Below are positions 1 through 6,933 of a stretch of 64,000 nucleotides of DNA, one piece after another; positions within the stretch are counted from its first letter, which is position 1; every line of letters begins with the position of its first letter. The stretch is taken from the NCBI GenBank assembly GCA_002281535.1, contig NCGD01000016.1, positions 150,311 through 214,310 of the forward strand. The letters are read 5' to 3'. The position numbers and the translations under genes are program-made. The notes beneath the pieces were generated by a model that was not told where the DNA came from, ran no database searches, and saw only the letters and a list, made by a program, of their open reading frames with translations. This DNA comes from Sphingomonas sp. 28-63-12 (GTDB lineage Bacteria; Pseudomonadota; Alphaproteobacteria; Sphingomonadales; Sphingomonadaceae).

Positions 1-7
1 CAGTGAT

Positions 8-658
8 ATGGTCGCGTTGATGGAAGAGCATCGGGTCGACACCGGTTCGACGCTCAACCTCTTCGCGCGCCGCCTTCGCGAGGCGGGCCGGATATCGAAG
101 GCCGGTCGCGGGCGCGGCGCGGCCTCGATGACATTCACGGACGCGTCACGGTTCGCGATCGGTTGCTTCGCGACTGATCACCCCGAGCAAGCGCCGATTG
201 CCGAAGCCGCCTTTAGCGCCACGGTGCTGACCGACATCGGCATTGTGACGGGGCAGTGGCAGCTTGAAGCAAGCGAGGGCGAACCGTTCGACCGCGCATT
301 GGCGAAGCTGCTGCAGGCCCTGTCCAGAAACGAGCCTGCAGCAGAGCGAGCCGCAAAAGCTGCCGAAGCGAAGGCTGAAGGGAAGGGGGGCCTTTATCTC
401 CGCCCCCAGTTCGACGTCGAGATCAGTCGCAGCGGCGTCAGCGCCGCCATCCGGGGCGGCGGATCGCATTGGATATTCCACCATCCGAAAATGGCCGCGA
501 TGATCAGCGCCGAGACTTACCTTGAGGCTGCTGCACTCGAGGCAGAATTCAATAGCGCGACCCTGCCCTTTCGCACCGGGAAGAACGTGAAGGTCGGCAT
601 GGACGCCAGGCTCCTTTACGCGCTCGCCGACCTTGTCGGTCCGGACGCCGCGCTATGA
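8..658 (+). CDS. Unknown protein of the integrated element, possibly 5'-partial
   Basis: I do not recognise a characterised family. The 216-residue reading has a basic N-terminal third (residues 15-45, rich in Arg and Gly, with an FARRLREAG segment) that could be a nucleic-acid-binding helical region. An Ala/Glu-rich linker follows around residues 108-126, then a C-terminal part without recognisable catalytic motifs. The reading frame is open to the left edge of the window, so the ATG at 8 may not be the real start. Its stop overlaps the start of the next small ORF (ATGA). Position just upstream of the capsid gene suggests a regulatory or packaging accessory role, but that is a guess. Confidence 0.6.
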   Translation: MVALMEEHRVDTGSTLNLFARRLREAGRISKAGRGRGAASMTFTDASRFAIGCFATDHPEQAPIAEAAFSATVLTDIGIVTGQWQLEASEGEPFDRALAKLLQALSRNEPAAERAAKAAEAKAEGKGGLYLRPQFDVEISRSGVSAAIRGGGSHWIFHHPKMAAMISAETYLEAAALEAEFNSATLPFRTGKNVKVGMDARLLYALADLVGPDAAL

Positions 659-858
659 CGACACCCGCCCCATTTCCTGCGGCCGACGCGACGCGGCCAA
701 AAACGAGAAGTCCGATGCCAGGGGCGGACGGCGCTGGATGCATGCCGTTTCATGGGGTTCAATCGGGCAACGTCGCACCAATCCATCGCCGTGAGGCTGA
801 AGGTGATCACCGCGCGGGGGGCAGCGTGCCCCCCGCCAGCATGAAGGACGACCAATGA
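655..858 (+). CDS. Small hypothetical ORF coupled to the capsid gene
   Basis: This 67-residue ORF begins with an ATG overlapping the stop of the preceding gene and ends with a TGA overlapping the capsid ATG, so both junctions are ATGA. Such double overlap is typical of translationally coupled phage genes. The protein is Pro/Ala-rich and has no recognisable domain or membrane segment. It could equally be a non-coding spacer that happens to stay open, as the sequence is GC-rich. Its only support is its position and the exact overlaps. Confidence 0.35.
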   Translation: MTTPAPFPAADATRPKTRSPMPGADGAGCMPFHGVQSGNVAPIHRREAEGDHRAGGSVPPASMKDDQ

Positions 859-2111
859 AAACGAGTGACTTGATCGAACAGCGAGGGGCGATCGTCGCTC
901 GCATGACTGCCGCCCACGAGGCCGACGACAATGGCGCGTTCACCTCTGCGGAAACTGAGTTGCGGACCATCGACGAGAAGCTGAGCCGCGCGCGGACCAT
1001 CGACGCGCTCGACCGTGCCGAACCCGGCAATGTCATCACCGGGGACGGGAAGCTGGAAAGCGAGCTGCGTTCGCGCTTCTCAATCGTCCGCGCCATGGCG
1101 ATGCAGGCCGGTATCGGCGGGCACGACTATGGCTTCGAACGCGAAGTGCAGCCCGACCTCGTGAAGCGCGCGGGCCGCGTTGCAGAGGGCGTGCTCGTCC
1201 CCACCGAAATCTTCCTCGAAAAGCGCGTTCTCACCACGGCCGCACCGAGCGGCGGGCCAGGCGGCAACCTGATCGCGACCGAGCTGCACGGCGAAATGTA
1301 TTTCGACCGGCTGCGCGCCGCGCTCAAGGTCGGCTCGCTTGGCGCTACGGTGCTCAACGGCCTGGTCGGCAACATCGATATCCCCGGCCTCAAGACGAGC
1401 GTGACGGCGGGCTGGGTTGCCGAGAACAGCGCGCTTTCGACGTCGGATGCCGAGTTCCGCAAGGTATCGATGACGCCAAAGCACGCGGGCGGCATCACGG
1501 AAATGAGCCGCAACATGCTCCAACAAACCAGCCGTGATGTTGAGCAGCTCGTGCGCAATGACTTCGCTCAAGTTCTGGCCAGCATCGTCGATATCGCCGC
1601 CATTGCGGGCACCGGATCGAGTAACCAGCCGCGCGGCATCCTGAACACGTCGGGCATTGGCAGCGTGGCGATGGGCACGAACGGCGGGGCCTTCACGGCG
1701 GACGCGTCCCGCGACCTTATCGGCAAGATCGATATCGCCGATGGCCCGATGACCTCGCGGGCATTTCTCACCAACAACAAGGTGAAGGTCGCCACGTCGA
1801 AGCTGAAGGATGGCCAGGGCAACTATCTCGGATACGGCCCTGAGGGCGTCTTTGCCGGGGAGCGGGTCGAGTTTTCCGGCAACGTGCCGAGCAACCTCAC
1901 CAAGGGCACCGGGACGGCACTGAGTGCCATCCTCTATGGTGATTGGTCTCAATTGCTGATCGGCTATTGGTCGGCATTCGACTTGCTCGTGAACCCCTAT
2001 GAATCGACCGCCTACAGCAAGGGCAACGTGTCCGTTCGGGCAATGCTCACCTGCGATACCGCGGTGCGCTACGCCGAGGCGTTCGCGGCCGTCACGGACG
2101 CGGTGGCGTGA
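855..2111 (+). CDS. HK97-family phage major capsid protein
   Basis: The 418-residue protein has the layout of HK97-fold capsid proteins. The first 65-70 residues are charged and helical (the delta/scaffolding region normally removed by the prohead protease). The coat domain follows, with the family-typical block around residues 245-265 containing GTGSSNQPRGI. Length matches the family (about 380-430). It would form the procapsid shell. The gene overlaps the small ORF upstream by ATGA and its stop overlaps the start of the protease gene, so the head genes are very probably co-translated. A second internal domain with GNVPSNL near residue 340 is also typical of HK97-like coat proteins. Confidence 0.93.
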   Translation: MKTSDLIEQRGAIVARMTAAHEADDNGAFTSAETELRTIDEKLSRARTIDALDRAEPGNVITGDGKLESELRSRFSIVRAMAMQAGIGGHDYGFEREVQPDLVKRAGRVAEGVLVPTEIFLEKRVLTTAAPSGGPGGNLIATELHGEMYFDRLRAALKVGSLGATVLNGLVGNIDIPGLKTSVTAGWVAENSALSTSDAEFRKVSMTPKHAGGITEMSRNMLQQTSRDVEQLVRNDFAQVLASIVDIAAIAGTGSSNQPRGILNTSGIGSVAMGTNGGAFTADASRDLIGKIDIADGPMTSRAFLTNNKVKVATSKLKDGQGNYLGYGPEGVFAGERVEFSGNVPSNLTKGTGTALSAILYGDWSQLLIGYWSAFDLLVNPYESTAYSKGNVSVRAMLTCDTAVRYAEAFAAVTDAVA

Positions 2112-2662
2112 TGGGGGCCGGGGGCGATATGGAGCGGCGGACCTTCAGCGAGGTCCGCACTGCGGGGCGGCGTATCGAAGGATATGCCGCCACCTTCAAC
2201 AGCGATGCGCAGATCGGCGACTTTGTCGAGCGTATCGCCCCCGGCGCTTTCACGGACGCGCTGGCTGGCGACGTGCTGGCGCTGCTGGATCATGACACCG
2301 GCAAGGTGCTCGGTCGCACGCGATCGGGCACCTTGCGCCTGTCCCAGGACAGCCGTGGCCTAGCATTCTCGCTGGACGTCCCCGACACTCAGGCAGGGCG
2401 CGACGTGCTTGAGCTGGCACAGCGTAACGACCTTGGCGGCATGTCTTTCGGCTTCCGTATCCCCGCCGGTGGCGAGGTCTGGCAGGACAACACCCGGACG
2501 CTTCGTTCGATCGACCTGAAGGAGATCAGCGTGGTGTCGGCATGGCCAGCCTACCCGGACACATCGATCGCGCTGCGGGCACGCGGTGGAGACCCGTCTA
2601 AGACGGCCCGCCATCGTGCCCGCGCGATCCGCATTGCGGAGGCTATGCAATGGGCATCATGA
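2111..2662 (+). CDS. HK97-family prohead protease
   Basis: This is a small serine protease of the U35/HK97 gp4 type that trims the capsid scaffold domain during head maturation. The sequence shows the family signature RIEGYAATFN, then IAPGAFTDAL, a His in LLDHD (about residue 61) and the Ser in GGMSFGF (about residue 112). These are the expected catalytic His and Ser. Length of about 180 residues is normal. The start is uncertain: GTG 2108, ATG 2111 (chosen, overlapping the capsid stop) and ATG 2129 (giving MERRTFSE, closest to the family N-terminus) are all in frame. The 3' end overlaps the portal gene by 13 bp. Confidence 0.9.
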   Translation: MGAGGDMERRTFSEVRTAGRRIEGYAATFNSDAQIGDFVERIAPGAFTDALAGDVLALLDHDTGKVLGRTRSGTLRLSQDSRGLAFSLDVPDTQAGRDVLELAQRNDLGGMSFGFRIPAGGEVWQDNTRTLRSIDLKEISVVSAWPAYPDTSIALRARGGDPSKTARHRARAIRIAEAMQWAS

Positions 2663-3810
2663 ACAGCCTTGCGGCGATGCTGCGTATCGAGAAGCGCAGC
2701 ACCTCCGAACCCTCTTGGGCTGCACTGGCCCCCGGCGTTGGATACTTCGCTGGGGTTTCAGCGCGGACGGCGGAAAACCTCTCCTCCGTGCTGGCGTGCG
2801 TCAATGTGATCGCCGATTCTCTCGCCAGCATCCCGGCGCTCGTCTATCTCCGCGATGGCGATGGACGGATCGAGGCACCCAGCCATCCGCTCCAGCGCCT
2901 CACCCGCGACGGCGTCAATGTCAGCATGAGCTGGCCCGACTTCATCTCACACTTCGTCGCGTCGACGTTGCTGACCGGCAACGGACTTGCAGAGATTGTC
3001 CGCACCGGCAACGGGCAGTTGGCGGGGCTGGTCTATATCCCGTGGGGCATGGTGACGGTGTCCCAGTTGGCCAGCGGACGGCTTGCCTATGATGTCAGCA
3101 ATCCGCGCGGCGAGCGTCGCCGATTGCTGCAGGGCGAAGTGCTCCACCTTCGCGACCGCACCGATGACGGCCTGATCGGCCGATCGCGGTTGAGCCGTGC
3201 CGCCGACGTCGTCGGGGGCGTGTCGGCGTCCAACGGCTTCGCGAAGAGCTTTCTCGAAAAAGGGGCAGCGCCTAGCGGCATTCTGAAGTTCGACGGCACG
3301 ATCACAAAGGAGCAGATCACCCAGCTGCGCGAGCAAATGGCGTCGCGCAATCAGGGCGTCGACAATGCGGGCCAGGTGATGATCCTCGACGGCGGGATGG
3401 AGTGGACTGCGACCCAGATCAGCCCTGAGGACGCGGAGCTGCTGGAAACCCGGAAGTTCGGCGTCGAGGAAATCTGCCGCCTGTTCCAGGTACCGCCCCC
3501 GCTGGTGCAGGACTATAGCCACAACACCTTCACCAACTCCGAAACGGCGGGCCGATGGTTCGCCATGTTCACCCTCGCACCGTGGGCGCGCAAGATCGAG
3601 GCGGAGTTCGCCCGTAGCGTGTTCGCCGCCGGCGGAAGCTACGAGGTGGAATTCGACCTGTCGGGCTTCCTGCGCGGGGATCCTCAAACGCGCTGGGCCT
3701 CGCACAAGATCGCGATCGACGCAGGCGTCCTGGACGCCGAAGAAGTCCGCGTGATCGAGGGCTGGAACAAGCGCGCAACGCCTGCGGAGGTGCCCAATGG
3801 CAACGCCTGA
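2650..3810 (+). CDS. HK97-family phage portal protein
   Basis: The portal forms the dodecameric ring at one capsid vertex through which DNA enters and leaves. The 386-residue protein carries family hallmarks: ENLSSVLACVNVIADSLAS near the N-terminus, a central region with AKSFLEKGAAPSGIL (around residue 200), and the FGVEEICRLFQVPPPLVQ segment followed by THNTFTNSET-like sequence (around residues 270-300). Length is typical of the 380-430 residue class. The gene starts inside the end of the protease gene and its last codons overlap the connector gene, so it belongs to the same coupled head-gene cluster. Confidence 0.93.
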   Translation: MGIMNSLAAMLRIEKRSTSEPSWAALAPGVGYFAGVSARTAENLSSVLACVNVIADSLASIPALVYLRDGDGRIEAPSHPLQRLTRDGVNVSMSWPDFISHFVASTLLTGNGLAEIVRTGNGQLAGLVYIPWGMVTVSQLASGRLAYDVSNPRGERRRLLQGEVLHLRDRTDDGLIGRSRLSRAADVVGGVSASNGFAKSFLEKGAAPSGILKFDGTITKEQITQLREQMASRNQGVDNAGQVMILDGGMEWTATQISPEDAELLETRKFGVEEICRLFQVPPPLVQDYSHNTFTNSETAGRWFAMFTLAPWARKIEAEFARSVFAAGGSYEVEFDLSGFLRGDPQTRWASHKIAIDAGVLDAEEVRVIEGWNKRATPAEVPNGNA

Positions 3811-4075
3811 AATCGTCACGCTCTATCAGACGAAGGAATTCCTTCGCGTCATCGCCGACGACGAGGACGGGATGATCATGGATTTGATCGTTGCCGCCAC
3901 GGAAGCCGTTTTGACCGTCGCGGACGGCTTCAACCCGGAAGGGGAGCCATCGGCCCGCATTCGGTTGGCGATCATGACGCACGTGGCGCAAGCCTATCTC
4001 AACCGTGAGGATGGCGCTGATTTGCCCAAGTCGGCAGCACGCCTGGTGCACCCACTGCGGAGCTTGACGGTCTAA
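3797..4075 (+). CDS. Phage head-tail connector protein (gp6-like)
   Basis: This 92-residue, largely helical protein resembles the short gp6/YqbG-type connectors that bind below the portal ring. It has the TLYQTKEFLRVIADDEDGMIMDLI opening pattern and a second helical half with ARIRLAIMTHVAQAYLNRE, as seen in this family. It starts within the last codons of the portal gene and its stop overlaps the ATG of the next small ORF. In a complete phage, neck and tail genes would follow. None do here, which is the main reason to think of a tailless satellite. Confidence 0.8.
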   Translation: MATPEIVTLYQTKEFLRVIADDEDGMIMDLIVAATEAVLTVADGFNPEGEPSARIRLAIMTHVAQAYLNREDGADLPKSAARLVHPLRSLTV

Positions 4076-4254
4076 TGGCGACGCGCCCCGCCTCCTTCCG
4101 GCAGTCCGACCTGACGCGCGCCGTGAAGGGCGTTGCAGCAGCCGGGGTGCGTGTGGGGCGGGTCGAGATCGACCCGAACGGCAAGATCATCGTTATGGCC
4201 GAGACGCTGCTGCAGGCGACATCGTCGGGTAGCTGGGACGAGGTGCTGCGGTGA
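4075..4254 (+). CDS. Small conserved-looking hypothetical protein before the integrase
   Basis: The ORF encodes 59 residues beginning MATRPASFRQSDLTRAVKG and continuing with VGRVEIDPNGKII. It starts on the connector's stop codon (TAATG) and overlaps the integrase GTG start by 4 bp. I recall similar short proteins, with an A/P-S-F-x-Q-x-D-x-T-R-A core and an EIDxxGKI strand, being common beside integrases in alphaproteobacterial prophages, but no function is known to me. The size and position would suit a small DNA-binding or recombination directionality factor. That is speculation. Confidence 0.65.
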   Translation: MATRPASFRQSDLTRAVKGVAAAGVRVGRVEIDPNGKIIVMAETLLQATSSGSWDEVLR

Positions 4255-5351
4255 AGAAGCGTGCCCTGCCTCAACATGTCAGCGAATTCACGGATAGTCG
4301 GGGAAAGCGGCGGCTTCGCTATAGGCGCAAGGGCTGCAAAACCTATTACTTCAAGTGTCTGCTGTGGTCGCAAGGGTTCATGGAGGAGCTGCGCGCCTGC
4401 ACGGAAGGAGATGCAGCGACCCCAGCCGCGATTGGTGCCGACCGCATAGTGCCAGGCTCGTTCAACGCACTGATCGCGCAATACCTTCGAAGCTCGAAAT
4501 ACGCGAACCTCAAGCCCTCCACCAAGACGACTTACAAGGGCATCATTCGTCGATTCCGTGAGCAGCACGGCCACCGGATGGTCGCGGAGCTACAATTTCA
4601 GCACGTCGAGGCGATCTTGACGAAGATGGCGGACACCCCATCGGCCGCCAACAACCTGCGAAAATTCCTGCGCATGCTCGTCAACTATGGCTGCAGGCTT
4701 GGCATGCGGAAAGACAATCCGGTGTCCCTCACGGAGCCGTTGAAGGTCGATAGCGACGGCTTCCACGCGTGGACCGAGGAGGAGGTCGTGCAATTTGAGG
4801 AGCGTTGGGCGATCGGCACCAAGCCGCGCCTTGCGCTCGGGTTGCTGGTTAACACCGGCCAGCGCCGATCCGACGTGGTTGTCATGGGACGCCAGCATCG
4901 CAAGAACGGCCGCATTCGCGTCAAGCAGGTGAAGACCGGAAAGGAACTCCTAATCCCCGAGCATCCCGACCTCACGGCTATGCTCAACGCGCTCCCTGTC
5001 GATAACATGACGTTCCTGCTCACGTCGCATGGCAAGCCGTTCACGCCAGCCGGGTTCGGCAATTGGTTCCGCGAGGCCTGTGACGAGGCCGGACTCCCCC
5101 AGTGTGCCGCCCATGGCCTGCGAAAGGTGATGACGCGTCGGCTGGCGGAGCTGGGCCTTTCGCATCAAGTCATCAAGTCGATCACCGGCCATGAGACTGA
5201 CAAGGAGATTGAGCGCTATTCGAAATCGGCTGAGCAGACCCGACTTGCCGATCAGGCGATGAGCGCTCTCACACAATCAACGTTGGCTAACCGAAAAATT
5301 TCGTTAGCCAAACCGAGCCATAAGTCCCTCAAAGGAAAGCATAAACTATGA
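4251..5351 (+). CDS. Tyrosine-type site-specific integrase
   Basis: This recombinase integrates and excises the element. With the GTG start at 4251 it is 366 residues long. An Arg-rich N-terminal arm-binding part precedes a SAM-like core-binding domain (about residues 70-165) and the catalytic domain. The catalytic set is visible: Arg205 in TGQRRSD, a Lys in the KTGKELL strand, His288 and Arg291 in AHGLRK, His314 in ITGHET, and nucleophile Tyr323 in IERYSK. It overlaps the small ORF upstream and ends 4 bp from the 3' end of tRNA-Ser, pointing towards it, as expected for an integrase adjacent to its own attachment site. A basic C-terminal tail follows the active-site Tyr. Confidence 0.95.
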   Translation: MKKRALPQHVSEFTDSRGKRRLRYRRKGCKTYYFKCLLWSQGFMEELRACTEGDAATPAAIGADRIVPGSFNALIAQYLRSSKYANLKPSTKTTYKGIIRRFREQHGHRMVAELQFQHVEAILTKMADTPSAANNLRKFLRMLVNYGCRLGMRKDNPVSLTEPLKVDSDGFHAWTEEEVVQFEERWAIGTKPRLALGLLVNTGQRRSDVVVMGRQHRKNGRIRVKQVKTGKELLIPEHPDLTAMLNALPVDNMTFLLTSHGKPFTPAGFGNWFREACDEAGLPQCAAHGLRKVMTRRLAELGLSHQVIKSITGHETDKEIERYSKSAEQTRLADQAMSALTQSTLANRKISLAKPSHKSLKGKHKL

Positions 5352-5355
5352 GGGG

Positions 5356-5400
5356 TGGCGGAGCGGGAGGGATTCGAACCCTCGATACGCTTTTGACGTA
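5356..5400. other. Candidate attachment site (attR/attL) at the 3' end of tRNA-Ser
   Basis: The integrase stop codon is immediately followed by the reverse complement of the tRNA-Ser 3' end, CCA included. Tyrosine integrases of this type usually recombine within the T-arm/3' end of tRNA genes and rebuild an intact tRNA on one side. The exact crossover and the partner repeat at the other end of the element cannot be seen, because the left end is outside the window. Confidence 0.55.
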
Positions 5401-5446
5401 TACTCACTTTCCAGGCGAGCGCCTTCGACCACTCGGCCACCGCTCC
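5356..5446 (-). tRNA. tRNA-Ser(GGA)
   Basis: Read on the minus strand, the sequence folds as a class II tRNA. The acceptor stem is GGAGCGG/CCGCTCC with discriminator G and an encoded CCA. The D-arm is GTGGCCGAGTGGTC, the anticodon stem-loop has a CTGGAAA loop giving anticodon GGA, there is a long variable arm containing a TACG...CGTA stem, and the T-arm is GGGTTCGAATCCC. The 91-nt length and long variable arm are diagnostic of tRNA-Ser. It reads UCC/UCU codons. The integrated element lies against its 3' end and a cyclophilin gene starts 2 bp beyond its 5' end on the other strand. Confidence 0.97.
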
Positions 5447-5448
5447 GC

Positions 5449-6318
5449 ATGCACTCGCCACCGCCCGCACCGGTTCAAACGCCGACCGCGGCGCCCCCCA
5501 CGGCCACCCAGATCGCCGATGCCGCGCCGTTATCGGCCTGGGCAGCGATCGCCGATGACGACCTGATGCTGATCGACTTTGCCGATGGCAAGCGCGTCGC
5601 GATCTGGCTGGCGAGCGGCTTTGCGCCGGTGCATGTCGCCAATATGCGCAGAATCGCCCGGGCAGGCTGGTGGAACGATGCCAGCGTCTACCGCGTGCAG
5701 GACAATTACGTCACGCAGTGGGGCGACGCGACCGAGGCCAAGCCGCCGGCGGCTGGCATCGCGCTCACCCCGCCGCCAGAATATGAATGGCCTGCGGCGG
5801 GCCGTTCGATCGTGCTGAATCGCTATCGCGATGCCTATGCCAGCGTGACCGGCTTTTCAGCCGATGGCTGGCCGCTGGCGGGCGACGGCAAGCAGCAATG
5901 GTTGCCGCATTGCTATGGCATGGTCGGCGTTGCGCGCAATCTGGCGCCCGATACTGGCACCGGCGGCGATCTCTATACTGTGATCGGCCATGCGCCGCGT
6001 CATCTTGATCGCAACATCGCGCTGGTCGGCCGGGTGATCGAAGGGATGGGCGCGCTGTCGGCATTGCCGCGCGGCACCGGCGGCGGGCTTGGCCTGTACG
6101 AGGACCCGGCCCAGCGCGTGCCGATCATCCGGGTGACGATCGCCAGCGATCTGCCGGGCGCCGAGCGGCCGCATTTCGACTATATGAAGCCGACCTCCCC
6201 CGATTTCGCGCGCTATCTGGAGGCGCGCGCCAATCGCGCGCCGCCCTTTTTCACGGTGCCCGCGCATGCCGTGGATCTGTGCAACCTGCCGGTGCCCGTG
6301 CGCGCCGCCAAGCGCTAG
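5449..6318 (+). CDS. Cyclophilin-type peptidyl-prolyl cis-trans isomerase, N-terminus probably shortened
   Basis: The protein (289 residues as read) has cyclophilin-like features: GKRVAIWLASGFAPVHVANMRRIARAGWWNDASVYRVQDNYVTQWGD and a C-terminal Arg/His-containing lobe with TGGDLYTVIGHAPRHLDRNIALVGRVIEGM. These correspond to the usual strand order of the family, in which the protein speeds proline isomerisation during folding. Related sphingomonad proteins normally begin with a signal peptide before the PPPAPVQTP-like linker. Here the first ATG sits at that linker and 2 bp from the tRNA 5' end, leaving no room for a ribosome binding site or signal peptide. The gene may therefore be a truncated copy or may use an unrecognised start. 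It converges with the lipoprotein gene downstream. Confidence 0.8.
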   Translation: MHSPPPAPVQTPTAAPPTATQIADAAPLSAWAAIADDDLMLIDFADGKRVAIWLASGFAPVHVANMRRIARAGWWNDASVYRVQDNYVTQWGDATEAKPPAAGIALTPPPEYEWPAAGRSIVLNRYRDAYASVTGFSADGWPLAGDGKQQWLPHCYGMVGVARNLAPDTGTGGDLYTVIGHAPRHLDRNIALVGRVIEGMGALSALPRGTGGGLGLYEDPAQRVPIIRVTIASDLPGAERPHFDYMKPTSPDFARYLEARANRAPPFFTVPAHAVDLCNLPVPVRAAKR

Positions 6319-6328
6319 CACGCGCCCG

Positions 6329-6925
6329 TTATTTTCCCACCCAGTCGGCAACCTCGCTGGCGATGCGGTTGGCCGCACGGTTGAGGCCTTCACTGGTGCT
6401 TTGCGGGGTGACGGTGCCAATCGGTTCGCGCGCTTCGAAAATGCGCTTTTCAAAGACCTTGGCGTCGCTGCGGCTGAGCGTGGCGTCATAGGTGACGACG
6501 GCGTCGCCGGTCATCGCATCGACCCCGAAATTGCGGAGTTCGCCGCCGAGCCGGGCGCCGGGATCATAAAAGGACTGGGCCGGCGTCAGCACCACGCGGC
6601 CGGTCTTGGCGCCGATCGTATCGGCCAGCAGCCGGGCGAACAGCCGCGCCGGCGGTTCTGACCATTGCGCGTCCTTCACATAGGCAATTGAGGTTGGCGA
6701 GGTCTGAACGGGCACCCGCACCGTGGCGATGGCGGCGGGAACGCTGGGCAGCTGGATGGTGATCGTCGCCGCGCTCGCCGAATTGCTGGTCTGGCCCGGG
6801 GTGAGCGGGGTCGCGGCGGTCAGCGTGAGCAACATCGGCGGCGGCGTTGCGCCGAAACTGATGCAGCCGGTGAGAGAGGCCATCGCCAGCAGCGCTGGCA
6901 GGAGCTTGATCGATCGGTGATTCAT
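6329..6925 (-). CDS. ABC-type transport auxiliary lipoprotein of the Mla/MCE system
   Basis: This is the last gene of a four-gene minus-strand operon with MlaE-, MlaF- and MlaD-like proteins. The 198-residue product begins with a lipoprotein signal and lipobox LTGC (Cys at about residue 21 from the ATG at 6925). The mature part resembles the PqiC/ABC-type transport auxiliary lipoprotein family (PF03886-like), with segments such as VRVPVQTSPTSIAYVKDAQWSEPPARLFARLLADTIG and AQSFYDPGARLGGELRNFGVDA. It probably sits on the periplasmic face of the outer membrane and links the MCE protein to it for phospholipid movement. A GTG 12 bp upstream is an alternative start that overlaps the mlaD stop. Confidence 0.85.
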   Translation of the reverse strand: MNHRSIKLLPALLAMASLTGCISFGATPPPMLLTLTAATPLTPGQTSNSASAATITIQLPSVPAAIATVRVPVQTSPTSIAYVKDAQWSEPPARLFARLLADTIGAKTGRVVLTPAQSFYDPGARLGGELRNFGVDAMTGDAVVTYDATLSRSDAKVFEKRIFEAREPIGTVTPQSTSEGLNRAANRIASEVADWVGK

Positions 6926-6933
6926 CGCGGGCC

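Larger units (their letters stand above)
1..5355. mobile_element. Right end of an HK97-type capsid-encoding integrated element (satellite or reduced prophage)
   Basis: Visible order is unknown protein, small coupled ORF, major capsid protein, prohead protease, portal, head-tail connector, small ORF and tyrosine integrase, all on the plus strand with overlapping or abutting ends. The integrase ends 4 bp before the 3' end of tRNA-Ser, the usual place for a tyrosine-recombinase attachment site. HK97-type phages normally have portal-protease-capsid order followed by tail genes. Here the head genes are reversed and run straight into the integrase with no tail genes. That fits a capsid-encoding satellite or a deleted prophage. 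The left boundary, terminase and replication genes would lie outside the window, so the type of element is inferred. Confidence 0.8.

Noticed and set aside
5348-5566. Plus-strand ORF over the tRNA (MRGGGAGGIRTLDT...)
   Set aside because: It is the reverse complement of tRNA-Ser read as protein, a common spurious annotation.
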